64,000 bases of DNA from Amaricoccus macauensis_A (GTDB taxonomy: Bacteria > Pseudomonadota > Alphaproteobacteria > Rhodobacterales > Rhodobacteraceae). A program made the position numbers and the translations under genes. Of this stretch, positions 49,388 through 58,087 are shown piece by piece. The notes beneath the pieces were generated by a model, which was not told the DNA's origin, ran no database searches, and saw only the letters and a list, made by a program, of their open reading frames with translations. Position 1 is the stretch's first letter, and each line of letters starts with the position of its first letter. The stretch is from positions 62,001 through 126,000 of the forward strand of contig NZ_JBNAFY010000010.1 of assembly GCF_049800915.1 (NCBI RefSeq). Direction: 5' to 3'.

Positions 49388-49675
49388 TTAGAGGTGACTT
49401 TCCACGTCCATGCGCTGGTGGAGAATGCGGATTATCTCGAGGCGTGCGGAAGTCTCGCGGTAGTAGATCATGTGGCTGCCGGCGGGATATTTCAGGTAGC
49501 CTGATCGAACGGTGACGACCCGTCCTGTGGTTCGTCCTGCCGCCAGAGCAAGACAGGTATCCCGGATCTGGTCGATGTATCGTTCGGCCTGATCTCCGTC
49601 CCAGCGATGAACGGTGTAGTCCCAGATACCGTCGATGTCTGCCGCCGCACCGGGTGAGAAGACGAGAGATTTCAC
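49388..49675 (-). CDS. parE: ParE-family toxin
   Basis: About 95 residues. SLVFSPGAAADIDGIWDYT, DQAERYIDQIRDTC and the ending EIIRILHQRMDVESHL are characteristic of RelE/ParE toxins, which poison DNA gyrase in studied members. GTG 49675 overlaps the antitoxin stop as GTGA and gives the usual N-terminus; the frame could also begin at TTG 49684. Paired with ParD it stabilises the replicon. Confidence 0.9.
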   Translation of the reverse strand: MKSLVFSPGAAADIDGIWDYTVHRWDGDQAERYIDQIRDTCLALAAGRTTGRVVTVRSGYLKYPAGSHMIYYRETSARLEIIRILHQRMDVESHL

Positions 49676-49911
49676 GTCGAGCAACGTTTCCGGTTCTTGA
49701 ACTCTTCGAAGTCGAAGGGTTGTGGCTCACCGGACTGCTCGCCTTGTATCAAGGCATCCTGCAACGTTTTCACCTTGGCCTCGTGTTCCTCGAGCAGACG
49801 CAGGCCTGCCCGGATGACATCGCTGGCCGAGCCATAGCGGCCGGTCTCGACCTGCTCCGCGATGAAGGTGGAGAAGTGCGGGCCGAGAGAGACGGAGGTG
49901 TTCTGTGCCAT
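49672..49911 (-). CDS. parD: ParD-family antitoxin
   Basis: A 79-residue CopG/Arc-type protein. MAQNTSVSLGPHFSTFIAEQ forms the ribbon-helix-helix, SASDVIRAGLRLLEEHE is typical of ParD, and the C-terminal half wraps the toxin. It represses its own promoter; a palindrome lies just upstream. The stop overlaps the toxin start. Confidence 0.92.
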   Translation of the reverse strand: MAQNTSVSLGPHFSTFIAEQVETGRYGSASDVIRAGLRLLEEHEAKVKTLQDALIQGEQSGEPQPFDFEEFKNRKRCST

Positions 49912-49923
49912 GATCCGATCCTA

Positions 49924-49938
49924 TACCAATCATTGGTA
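49924..49938. promoter_or_regulatory. ParD operator palindrome
   Basis: TACCAAT-C-ATTGGTA is a perfect inverted repeat 12 bp upstream of the parD start, within an AT-richer promoter stretch. This is where a ParD dimer would bind. Confidence 0.7.
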
Positions 49939-50114
49939 CTTTCCAATGCTGGTCTCGAAACGGTTCCGCAGCGACTCGACCTTGTCCTCGAGCGTGCCCA
50001 CGGCGCGGAGCTTCCGGACCCGGTGCCTGATCTCCATGGTGTGTCTGGGGATGGGGATGCGGCGGCCCGGCAGGGTTTCTTCGGCGGCCCGCGGCGGGCG
50101 GACCGGGGGCTGTT

Positions 50115-52598
50115 TCAGCCGCCCTGCGCAGGGGCGGGCGCGGGTGGCGTCGCAGGATCTGCGGCGCGCAGGCTCTCGATCTCCTCGAGCCGGGCGCGGG
50201 CGGCCTCCGCCTGGGGCAGGGGGCTTCCGGCGACCTCCGCTTCCAGCGCGCGGGCAAGGCCCGCTTCCGCCGCGTCCCAGTCCTCGAGCGCGAAGGCGGC
50301 TTCGGCGAAGTGATACTGCGCCTGGGCATTCTCCCTCAGCGCGGCGGCGGCCGGTTCGAGATAGATCCGCGCGGTTTCCGCATCGCCCTGAAGGAACAGG
50401 ATCCAGCCATAGGTGTCCTGGAGCGGCGGCACGGCGATCCCCTCGAGGCCGCGCGCGACCTCCGCGGCCCGGGCGAGCCGCGCCGCGTCCTGCGCGCTCC
50501 TCCCGGAAGGATCGGCGGGAATGCCCGCGCTGAGCAGGCTCGCGAGATTGTTGGCCGCCACCAGGTTCTCGGGATCGGCGTCGTGAAGCGCCTCGTAGAG
50601 TTCCACGGCCCGCGGAATGTCGCCTTTCGCCTCGGCGAGGCTCGCCAGGGTGAGCTGCAGCGGTGCGGAAGCGCCCGCCGCCGCGATTCCCTCGCGGGCC
50701 ACGGAGGCCGCATCGGCCTCGCGGCCCTGGGTCGAGAGCAGGATCACCAGCGCCTCATAGGGCCGGGCATCGGAGGGAATGGCGGTGATGGCCTCGCGGT
50801 AGAGCGCCTCGGCCTGCGCCTGCTCGCCTTCCGCCGCGCGCAGACCCGCGCGCAGCAGATGCGCGGGCAGGTTGGCCGGATTGTCCTGCAGCAGGGCGTC
50901 GAGGTGATCGCGCGCCGCCGCGGTTTGCCCGCGCGCGGCCCAGGCGCCGACCTGGCGGGCAAGCTCGGTTTCCGCGCCGCCCGCGCGGGCCATGCTCTCC
51001 ACCAGTTCCGTCAGAAGGCCGGTCTCGTCGCGCGCCGCGAGGCTTTCCGCCTCCAGGCTGGTGGCAAGGGCCAGTTCCCGCGGCGTGCTGCCCGCCTGCA
51101 GCCGGTCCATGATCCGCACCGCCTCGGTCCAGTTCCGCTCGGAAATCGCGATCCGGCCCAGCATGTGGCGGATTTCCGGGTCCTCGGGGGCGCGGCGCAG
51201 CGCCTCGCGCAGGATGTCGCGCGCCGGGCCGGGCCGGTCCTCCTGCATCAGGTAGGCGGCATAGCGCAGGCTTTCGGCCACGCCGTTCTGCGAGATCTGC
51301 ACCGCCAGCGCCAGCCGTTCGCCCATCAGCTCCCGGCTGCCCGCCGCCTCGTGCGCGAGCGCCATGAGGGTCATGATCTCCGGGTCCTCGGGGGTCTCGA
51401 TGAGCGCGAGCCGCAGATCGCGGATCGCGCCATCGGGGTCGCCTGTGTCGATCCGGGCCTGGGCGCGCAGCTTGAGCGCCCCGGCATGGCCCCGCTCCTC
51501 GGTCAGCACCGTCTCGATCAGCGCCGCACTTTCCGCGCCCGCGCCGGTTCCGGCCAGCATGCCCGCCAGCATCACCTGGGTCTCGCGGGTCTCCTCGGAG
51601 GCCTCCGCCCCCTCGAGCAGGGCGCGCAGCGCGGCGATTGCCGCCTCGGGGCGGCCTTCGGTGAAATCGATTCCGGCCCGCGCGCGGATGTAGGGGCCGG
51701 GGGCCTCCGTCTCCGCGATCAGGCGTTCGAGCTCGGCGATCGCGGCCTCCGGTCCCTGGAGCCCGTAGAGGAACTGCACCACCTCGAGGGCGGCGTCCGT
51801 GTCGCCCGGCGCCGCGCCCGCGCGCAGCACCGCCTCGGCTTCCTCTGCGTCGCCCGCCTGCAGGTGCCACTGGATCAGCGCGTCCCGCACGCCGTCATTC
51901 TCCGGGAAGAGCCCGACCATGCGCGCAAGCTCCGCGCCGATGGCGTCGATATCGCCGGTTTCCTCGAGGATCGAGAGCCGGGCGAGGTGCAGCCCCTCGT
52001 CCCCCGGCACGGCGTCGAGCGCGGCATCGACCCGGTCGAGCGCGCCCGCGATGTCCTCCGCGTTCAGCCGGTCCGCGATCAGGATCATGTGGGCGGCCAC
52101 GACCTCCGGGGCCTCTTGCGTCACCGCCCGGGCCTCGGCCAGCGCGGCCGCGCGGTTCGTGCCGGCGCGGAAGTCGAGCGTTGCGCGCAGCGCGCGGGCC
52201 AGCGGATCGCCCGGCTCCAGCCGGAGGGCCTCGGAGACATGGATCTCCGCCTCGCCGTAATCCTGCAGCCCGATCAGGATCCGGGCCAGGCGCTGGTGGG
52301 CGGTGAAATCATGCGGCTCGATCTCCAGCACGCGCAGGTAATGCTTCGCCGCGCCCTGGGTGTCGTCCTGCGCCTCGAGGAGGGCGGCATACTGGTTCAG
52401 CGCCGGGGCATGGGCATTGTCGAGCCGGAAGACATTGCGGAACTCCAGGAGCGCGCGCGCGGTCTCGCCTTGTTCCACCAGCGCGAGCCCCCGCTGGTAG
52501 TGCTTCTCGGCCCGTTCCTCGGCGGTGTCGCAGCCCGCGAGCGCGAGCGTGGTGGCCATCAGGGCGGGCAGCAGAGGCAAGGGGCGGGGCAGGCGCAT
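50115..52598 (-). CDS. TPR-repeat lipoprotein of PEP-CTERM locus (PrsT-like)
   Basis: About 827 residues. A lipoprotein signal (LMATTLALAGC, lipobox LAGC, Cys near residue 23) precedes about 20 tetratricopeptide-like helix pairs running to the end (e.g. HYQRGLALVEQGETARALLEF, then AAKHYLRVLEIEPHDFTAHQ). Large TPR lipoproteins of this kind (PrsT) accompany exosortase systems and probably scaffold export in the periplasm or at the outer membrane. ATG 52598 has CTGGAG seven bases upstream; the longer frame is not signal-like. It stands alone on this strand with a palindrome in its upstream region. Confidence 0.85.
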   Translation of the reverse strand: MRLPRPLPLLPALMATTLALAGCDTAEERAEKHYQRGLALVEQGETARALLEFRNVFRLDNAHAPALNQYAALLEAQDDTQGAAKHYLRVLEIEPHDFTAHQRLARILIGLQDYGEAEIHVSEALRLEPGDPLARALRATLDFRAGTNRAAALAEARAVTQEAPEVVAAHMILIADRLNAEDIAGALDRVDAALDAVPGDEGLHLARLSILEETGDIDAIGAELARMVGLFPENDGVRDALIQWHLQAGDAEEAEAVLRAGAAPGDTDAALEVVQFLYGLQGPEAAIAELERLIAETEAPGPYIRARAGIDFTEGRPEAAIAALRALLEGAEASEETRETQVMLAGMLAGTGAGAESAALIETVLTEERGHAGALKLRAQARIDTGDPDGAIRDLRLALIETPEDPEIMTLMALAHEAAGSRELMGERLALAVQISQNGVAESLRYAAYLMQEDRPGPARDILREALRRAPEDPEIRHMLGRIAISERNWTEAVRIMDRLQAGSTPRELALATSLEAESLAARDETGLLTELVESMARAGGAETELARQVGAWAARGQTAAARDHLDALLQDNPANLPAHLLRAGLRAAEGEQAQAEALYREAITAIPSDARPYEALVILLSTQGREADAASVAREGIAAAGASAPLQLTLASLAEAKGDIPRAVELYEALHDADPENLVAANNLASLLSAGIPADPSGRSAQDAARLARAAEVARGLEGIAVPPLQDTYGWILFLQGDAETARIYLEPAAAALRENAQAQYHFAEAAFALEDWDAAEAGLARALEAEVAGSPLPQAEAARARLEEIESLRAADPATPPAPAPAQGG

Positions 52599-53049
52599 GC
52601 AAGGCTCCAGGTTTCGGCCGGTCGCGCGCCCCCGGGTTTGCGGGGCGTGGCACGGGGCCGGGCCATCTAGAGGCCAAAGCGCCAACAATCTGTAAACTCA
52701 CATCCGCTTCAGGGCGGCGTGAAGCCGGGGGCACGGGGCGGCCGAGATATGGTGTGAATGTTGAGCAACCTCTCCGGTTGCCTTGCACGATCTGGCGCGT
52801 GACAGATCGTGCCGCGCAGCCCGTCCCGGGCGGCTGCGCGCATCCGCGCTTGCCACGGGCTGGCACGGCACGAATCCGGCGCAAAGGGAAATCCCGACCC
52901 CTCTCGGCTTCCGGGCATAGCCCTCAGGCCGACCGGATCGCGCGGCGTGCCCCCGGCACCCCGCCGACGCGATCCGGAAGCTCCGCCGCAACGTCTGTCA
53001 GCGCGGCTCCGCCGAACCTTTCTTCAGCGCAGCTCCGCCGCGACTTTCC
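52599..53049. other. Gap with an inverted repeat and short tandem repeats
   Basis: A 451-bp gap between the TPR gene start and the phosphomannomutase stop. GCACGATCT (52785-52793) pairs with AGATCGTGC (52804-52812) around ten bases; it may be an operator or hairpin for the TPR gene. Near the right end, 26-bp direct repeats continue the end of the phosphomannomutase gene. No gene is seen. Confidence 0.5.
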
Positions 53050-53073
53050 TTAGCGCAGCTCCGCCGCGACCTT
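53000..53073. repeat. Three 26-bp repeats at the 3' end of the phosphomannomutase gene
   Basis: AGCGC(A/G)GCTCCGCCG starts at 53000, 53026 and 53052, 26 bp apart. The right-hand copy encodes the last residues (VAAELR) of the mutase; the others repeat that end after the stop codon. Confidence 0.75.
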
Positions 53074-54459
53074 CTCCAGCGTCCGGGCGACCAGGTCCCG
53101 CGCGCGCTCCGGGCTTGCTGCCTCGGCATAGCAGCGCAGTTCCGGCGCATTGCCCGAGGGCCGCAGGTGCAGGATCTCGTCTCCCTCGAGCCCCATCCGC
53201 ACCCCGTCGCTGGTGTCCGGTTCGCCCGCGGGCGCCAGCCCCAGCCCGGAGAGGAAGTCGCGCCGCGCCGTCTCTTCCGCCGCCAGCCCGGCCAGAAGCG
53301 GCCCGCTGCGGTCCTGGCCGATCTCCTTGAGCCGGTCGCTCGCGGTATAGCGCGCCGGAAGGCTCGCCACGAGTTCGGAGACCCGCAGGCCGCGTGTCTT
53401 CGCCGCCACCAGCGTGGCCAGAAGCGGCACCACCGCGTCGCGGGTGGGAAGCGCCGAGAGCACCGCGCCGCCTTCGTTCGTCACATCGCCGCCCAGAAGG
53501 AAGCCGCCATTGGCCTCGAAGCCCACTACGAGCCGCGCGCCCGCGGCCTCCAGCTCCTCCATGGCCGCGATCACGTAGGGCGAGCCGATGCGGGTGCGGG
53601 CGATATGCGCGAAGGCCCCCGTGCGCTCCAGCGCCGTGTTCGAGGAAATCGGCGTCGCCACCGCATCCGCGCCCAGGAACTGCGCGGTCAGAACCCCGAG
53701 AATGTCGCCGCGCAGGATCGTGCCCGCCTCGTCGGCCATCAGCGGCCGGTCGCCGTCGCCATCGGTGGAGACCATGGCATCGAGCCGCTCGGAGGCGGTC
53801 TTCTCGCGCGCCAGCGCCTCGTCCTCGGGCCGGACCGCCTCGGTGTCGATCGGGATGAACCCGTCGGTGCGCCCGAAAGCGATCACCTCCGCGCCGAGGC
53901 CCTCAAGGATCTCCGTCAGCACGTCGCGCCCCGCGGCCGAGTGCTGGTAGACGCCGATCCGGGTCCCTGCGAGCGCATCGGGTGCGAAGAACCCGGTGAT
54001 CCGCTCGATATAGCGCCGCCGCGCCGCGTCATCCTCCGCCGGGGAGACCGGCGCGGGCAGGGGGGTGGGGGCATCCGCAAGCGCCGCGGTGATGCCCGCC
54101 TCGTCGGCCTTGGTGATCTCGCCGGTCGCGCGGTAGAACTTCAGCCCGTTGTAGTCGAAGGGAATGTGGCTGCCGGTCACCATCAGCGCGGGCAGCCCGC
54201 GGGCGGCACTTTCGAGCGCCAGCGCGGGCGTCGGCAGCACGCCGCATTGCACGCCCTGCACTCCCGCCGCCTCGGCCGCGGCCAGGACCTCGCCCGCGAT
54301 CCGCTCCGAACTCGGCCTGAGATCACGCCCCACCAGAAGCGCCTCTGCGGGCGCGCCGTCGGTCTCGAGATGGCGCAGGAAGGCCGCCGTATAGGCGGTG
54401 ACCAGCTCGCCGGTCATGTCGCTGACAAGGCCGCGCAATCCGCTTGTGCCAAATTTCAT
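53050..54459 (-). CDS. Phosphomannomutase/phosphoglucomutase
   Basis: A 469-residue alpha-D-phosphohexomutase. VTGSHIPFDYNGLKFY holds the phosphoserine loop (TGSHIP in place of the usual TASHNP). STDGDGDRPLM is the metal-binding loop, VVGFEANGGFLL the sugar-binding loop and LRPSGNAPELRCYAE the phosphate-binding domain. It interconverts hexose 6- and 1-phosphates and supplies GDP-mannose or UDP/CDP-glucose precursors. ATG 54459. It lies downstream of the ABC exporter genes on the same strand. Preference for mannose or glucose cannot be read from sequence. Confidence 0.92.
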   Translation of the reverse strand: MKFGTSGLRGLVSDMTGELVTAYTAAFLRHLETDGAPAEALLVGRDLRPSSERIAGEVLAAAEAAGVQGVQCGVLPTPALALESAARGLPALMVTGSHIPFDYNGLKFYRATGEITKADEAGITAALADAPTPLPAPVSPAEDDAARRRYIERITGFFAPDALAGTRIGVYQHSAAGRDVLTEILEGLGAEVIAFGRTDGFIPIDTEAVRPEDEALAREKTASERLDAMVSTDGDGDRPLMADEAGTILRGDILGVLTAQFLGADAVATPISSNTALERTGAFAHIARTRIGSPYVIAAMEELEAAGARLVVGFEANGGFLLGGDVTNEGGAVLSALPTRDAVVPLLATLVAAKTRGLRVSELVASLPARYTASDRLKEIGQDRSGPLLAGLAAEETARRDFLSGLGLAPAGEPDTSDGVRMGLEGDEILHLRPSGNAPELRCYAEAASPERARDLVARTLEKVAAELR

Positions 54460-54558
54460 GCTGAAATGCTCCGGGGTTTCGGGGTGGGAACGGGAACCGT
54501 TCCGGCCATAGCACGCGCAAGCCCCGCCTGACGAGAAAAAGCCGCAATCTCCGGGCCT

Positions 54559-55218
54559 TCAACCTGCCTTCATGTTCGCCTTGTGTGCGGCAAGCGCCTC
54601 TTTCACATCGTCGAAATAGGTCGCCCGGCCGTTTTCCAGCACCAGGCCCGCATCGCAGTATTTGCGGATCGTGCTGCTGGAATGGGAGACCATCAGCATG
54701 CCGGCATCCTTCAGCCGGTTCTTGAACACCGAAAGCGACTTCTTCTTGAAGGCGGCATCGCCCACGGCGGTGATCTCGTCGACCAGATACCAGTCGAAGG
54801 CGATCCCCATGGACATGCCGAAGGCGATGCGCGCCTTCATGCCGGAGGAATAGGAGCGGATCGGCATGTCCATGAAATCGCCCAGTTCGGCGAAATCCTC
54901 CACATAGGCCACCAGCGCATCGGTATCGACACCGTAGACCCGGGCGGTGAAGCGCACGTTCTGCGCCCCTGTCAGATCGCCGCTGAAACTGCCCTTGAAA
55001 CCCAGAGGCCAGGAGACCGAGGCATGGCGCAGGATGCGGCCCGAATCGGGCTTGGCGATGCCCGCCACCATGCCAAGCAGGGTCGACTTGCCCGCGCCGT
55101 TGCGCCCGAGCACGCCCACCTTGCGCCCCGCGGGCAGGGTCAGCGAGAAATTGTCGAGCAGCACCTTGCGCCGCGTGGTGGTGCGGTAGGCCTTGCAGAC
55201 GTTCCGGAACTCGATCAC
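54559..55218 (-). CDS. kpsT: Capsule polysaccharide ABC transporter, ATP-binding protein (KpsT-like)
   Basis: A 219-residue ATPase. VGVLGRNGAGKSTLLGMV is Walker A, YSSGMKARIAFGMSM the signature, and WYLVDEITAVGD Walker B. FKGSFSGDLTGAQNVRF is typical of capsule and O-antigen exporters. It powers export of a finished chain with the permease encoded at 57090. It is downstream of the KpsE-like gene on the same strand, separated by a repeat array. ATG 55218. Confidence 0.94.
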   Translation of the reverse strand: MIEFRNVCKAYRTTTRRKVLLDNFSLTLPAGRKVGVLGRNGAGKSTLLGMVAGIAKPDSGRILRHASVSWPLGFKGSFSGDLTGAQNVRFTARVYGVDTDALVAYVEDFAELGDFMDMPIRSYSSGMKARIAFGMSMGIAFDWYLVDEITAVGDAAFKKKSLSVFKNRLKDAGMLMVSHSSSTIRKYCDAGLVLENGRATYFDDVKEALAAHKANMKAG

Positions 55219-55268
55219 GGGTCAGCCCTCACCTGACGGCTGCCTGCCGAAGGGCGCGAAGCCGTTTG

Positions 55269-55394
55269 CGTGCGGCATGTTTTTGTGGATCGCATGCCGA
55301 AAAGCCCGAAACCGGTGTCCACTTTCGTGCGGCATGCTTTTGTCGGTCGCATGCCGAAAAGCCCGAAACCGGTGTCCACTTTCGTGCGGCATGC
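55269..55394. repeat. Tandem 57-bp repeat (REP-like)
   Basis: CGTGCGGCATG starts at 55269, 55326 and 55383, a 57-bp period. Each full unit contains CGCATGCCGAAAAGCCCGA and ACCGGTGTCCACTTTCG, with GCATGCCG...CGGCATGC ends able to pair. Such CCGGT/CACTTTCG palindromic elements recur in alphaproteobacterial genomes. It lies between the KpsE- and KpsT-like genes. Confidence 0.8.
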
Positions 55395-55397
55395 TCA

Positions 55398-56966
55398 CTA
55401 ATTACTATCACGCACATTGTAATAGATCAGCATCAGCGTGCCCCAGCCCAGGACCAGGAACAGTCCCGTCAGCCCCGCGAGCAGCGTCCGGCGGGGATAG
55501 AGCGCGCTCTGGGCCAGCGTCGGGCGCACATGGGGGGCGAGGTAGCGGCTCTGGCGCCGGGCTTCGGCCCGCGCGGCGGCAAGGGAGGCGAGCGCCTGGG
55601 TATAGGCGGTGTTGGCGAACTCGATATCGACCAGCAGCTCCTCGTAGGTGCCGACCACCTCCGGAAGCACCCCGTCGACCCCGCCCACGCCGAGATTCTG
55701 CCGCTCCTCCTCGATCTGCTCGGTGATCGCGGAGATCCGCCGGTTGGCCTGGATCACCCGCTGGTCGTCCTCGGCGGCATAGGAGAGCAGCACGTCGCGC
55801 TCCACCAGCGCCTGGGCCAGCTCCTGCTGGAGCGCGTTCAAGAGTCCCATCTGGCCGGCGATGTCGGCCGAAGGGTCGACGATGCGGTTGGTGCGGCGGA
55901 AATCGGCCATGCGCTTGCGGACGTCGCGCAGATGCGCCTCCGCCTCTTCCAGCTCCTCGCGGGCGAAGCGCACCGCATCCTCGCGCGCCTGTTCGGACAG
56001 GAGGTTCACCACCCGGCTGCTCTCGGCCAGCACCGCCGTGGTGATCGCCTGGGCATCCTCGGGGGTGAAGGCATTGGCGCGCACATGGATGATGCCCGCG
56101 CTCGATTCGTAGCTCACCTCGACCATGCTGCGCCAGTAATCGAGCAGATCCTCGATCGTGGCGTCGGGCCCCAGGGTGAAATAGGGATCGTTCTCGGCGC
56201 GGTTGAAGATCGTGCGCAGGTCGAGCTGATCGTCGATGTTCTCAACGATCTTCTGGCTGCGGATGAACTCGAACAGGATATCGGCTTCCGAAGCCGAGCC
56301 GGGGTTGATCTGGGTGATCGCCCCCAGAAGCCCGGCGGCGGCGGATGACTGCTCCTCGGAGCGGATCGAGAAGGCGGTTTCCGAGTGATACTGGTCGGCG
56401 GCGCGGGTGTAGAGATAGCCGCTGGCCAGCGCGAAGGGCAGCAGCACCACGATCAGGAAGGACACGAGGATCGCCCAGTGCCGGCTCCGTGCCCGGGCCG
56501 GCGGCACCTCGATGCCGGACGTGCTGCCGCTCGCGGGGAGGATCTCGCCGGAAAAACCCTCGGCCCGGGGGGGCGCCGCGGAGGCGGCCTGGGAGGCCGA
56601 CGCGGAGGCGGCCTTCAGCTTGCCGCCCTTCTTCCTTTTCCGCTTGCCGGCCTTCCGGTCGAGGGTCTTTTCCTTACGGGCCTTGAGCTTCTGCCGGCGT
56701 GACCGGTTGCCCGAGGGCGGTGTGTCGCCCGACTGCCGATTCGTCTTCCGGCCGCGCGCATTGCGTCGCCGGCCCCGCCCGCGGGCGGGAAAGGCCGCGA
56801 CATCGCCGCCGCCATCACCGCTGCCGTCCGGCTCGGCATCTCCCGCCTGCACGGGGTCCGGGCCCTGGCGGGGCTGGGAGGCGTCCTGTCCGGGGGTCTG
56901 GGCCGCCTCCTCTTCGGGGGGCGCGCCGGTCTCGGTCTGGGGATGGATCATCTTCACCTGCGGCAC
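55398..56966 (-). CDS. kpsE: Capsule export inner-membrane protein (KpsE/Wzz-type) with basic N-terminal extension
   Basis: Up to 522 residues. Membrane segments lie near 168-190 (ILVSFLIVVLLPFALASGYL) and at the C-terminus (about 497-517), with a periplasmic coiled coil between, as in KpsE. Ahead of the first membrane segment is a ~165-residue cytoplasmic tail that is Lys/Arg-rich (about residues 50-115: RGRRRNARGRK, KRKRKKGGK) and low in complexity; ordinary KpsE proteins lack this. It should link the ABC exporter to the outer membrane. The start is GTG 56966 or ATG 56951. It is divergent from the permease gene. Confidence 0.87.
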   Translation of the reverse strand: MPQVKMIHPQTETGAPPEEEAAQTPGQDASQPRQGPDPVQAGDAEPDGSGDGGGDVAAFPARGRGRRRNARGRKTNRQSGDTPPSGNRSRRQKLKARKEKTLDRKAGKRKRKKGGKLKAASASASQAASAAPPRAEGFSGEILPASGSTSGIEVPPARARSRHWAILVSFLIVVLLPFALASGYLYTRAADQYHSETAFSIRSEEQSSAAAGLLGAITQINPGSASEADILFEFIRSQKIVENIDDQLDLRTIFNRAENDPYFTLGPDATIEDLLDYWRSMVEVSYESSAGIIHVRANAFTPEDAQAITTAVLAESSRVVNLLSEQAREDAVRFAREELEEAEAHLRDVRKRMADFRRTNRIVDPSADIAGQMGLLNALQQELAQALVERDVLLSYAAEDDQRVIQANRRISAITEQIEEERQNLGVGGVDGVLPEVVGTYEELLVDIEFANTAYTQALASLAAARAEARRQSRYLAPHVRPTLAQSALYPRRTLLAGLTGLFLVLGWGTLMLIYYNVRDSN

Positions 56967-57089
56967 TGGTTTCGGACCAGGCTTGTTATCGGAACATGGT
57001 GTGGTTTACCGTCTGGGCGAATACAAGGCAAATGACGCCGGCCGCACGAATTCGACAGTTTCGCCCGTGTTTTCTCCGTGCCGGCGCCG

Positions 57090-57929
57090 ATGAAGAGAAA
57101 AGCCTCTCCCGTGAGTTCATTCGATACCTTCAGACTCTCTCCGCTCCGGCCGCGTGCGGACCGCCCCTCCTTCCAGCGGCTGCGCGTGCTCAGCGCGCTG
57201 GTGATCCGCGAGATGGGCACCTCCTTCGGCAAGTCCGCGGGCGGCTATTTCTGGGCCATCGCCCAGCCGCTCGGCGGCATCCTGCTTCTGGCCATCGCCT
57301 TCGGCCTGGCGCTGCGCAGCCCGCCGCTCGGCAACAGTTTCCTGTTCTTCTATTCTACGGGCATCGTGCCGCTTCAGCTCTTCCTGACCATGCATCGCGC
57401 GGTGAGTTCCGCGATCACCTCCAACCGCGGGCTGCTGGCCTATCCGGTGGTCAGCGCGCTTGATGCGGTGGCGGCGAAATTCCTGCTCACGCTGATGACC
57501 AATTTCATGATCGCGGTCCTGCTGATCGGCGGCATCATCGTCGTCAGCGGGGCCTATGTGATCCTCGACTGGGAGATGATCGTCATTTCTTTCACGCTGG
57601 TCTCGCTGCTGGGCCTCGGAGTGGGCACGCTCAACTGCGTGCTTTTCGGCTTCTTTCCCACCTGGAAGAACATCTGGTCGGTGCTCACCCGGCCGCTCTT
57701 CATCATCTCGGGCGTGTTCTACGTCTTCGAGAGCATTCCGGCCGCCTTCCAGGACGTGGTCTGGTACAATCCCGTCCTGCAATGCATCGGCCTGATGCGC
57801 GCGGGCTTCTTCGGCACCTACAATGCCGATTACGTCTCGATCCCCTATGTGCTGGGCATCTCGCTCACCTGCCTGGTGATCGGCGGCTACCTGGTGCGCC
57901 GCCATGCCGCCTTCCTGATCGAGCAGTAG
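57090..57929 (+). CDS. kpsM: Capsule polysaccharide ABC transporter permease (KpsM-like)
   Basis: About 279 residues with six membrane segments (e.g. GGILLLAIAFGLAL, FLLTLMTNFMIAVLL, ISFTLVSLLGLG). REMGTSFGKSAGGYFWAI near the start and a central NIWSVLTRPLFIISGVFY are hallmarks of ABC-2 exporters of capsule or O-antigen. It pairs with KpsT. ATG 57090 is used; GTG at 57078 or 57111 would also fit. It diverges from the KpsE/KpsT genes, an unusual split. It ends directly against a REP array. Confidence 0.93.
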   Translation: MKRKASPVSSFDTFRLSPLRPRADRPSFQRLRVLSALVIREMGTSFGKSAGGYFWAIAQPLGGILLLAIAFGLALRSPPLGNSFLFFYSTGIVPLQLFLTMHRAVSSAITSNRGLLAYPVVSALDAVAAKFLLTLMTNFMIAVLLIGGIIVVSGAYVILDWEMIVISFTLVSLLGLGVGTLNCVLFGFFPTWKNIWSVLTRPLFIISGVFYVFESIPAAFQDVVWYNPVLQCIGLMRAGFFGTYNADYVSIPYVLGISLTCLVIGGYLVRRHAAFLIEQ

Positions 57930-58087
57930 GACCAAAACCGTTCCGGGTGGCGAAAGCCGCCTGGAAAAGGATTTTGGTCCCGAGAAAGCAAACCGTTCCG
58001 GGTGGCGAAAGCCGTCCGGAAAAGGATTTTGGTCCCGAGAAAGCAAACCGTTCCGGATGGCATTTGCCATGCGGACAGGGCGTTTGC
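57930..58087. repeat. Array of three palindromic REP-like units
   Basis: Three units at 57930-57979, 57988-58034 and 58043-58087 repeat every 55 bp. Each has ACCGTTCCGG(G/A)TGGC and a complementary right half able to form a hairpin. Unit 1 is bounded by GACCAAAACCG and ATTTTGGTC. Unit 3 has GCAAACC/GTTTGC ends. The arms match the element at 39866-39916 in inverted orientation. It begins one base after the KpsM stop and may end or protect that transcript. Confidence 0.85.

Noticed and set aside
50310..52670. Long open frame antisense to the TPR lipoprotein gene
   Set aside because: The opposite strand encodes a clear lipoprotein with TPR repeats; the antisense product is Arg/His-rich with no recognisable domain.
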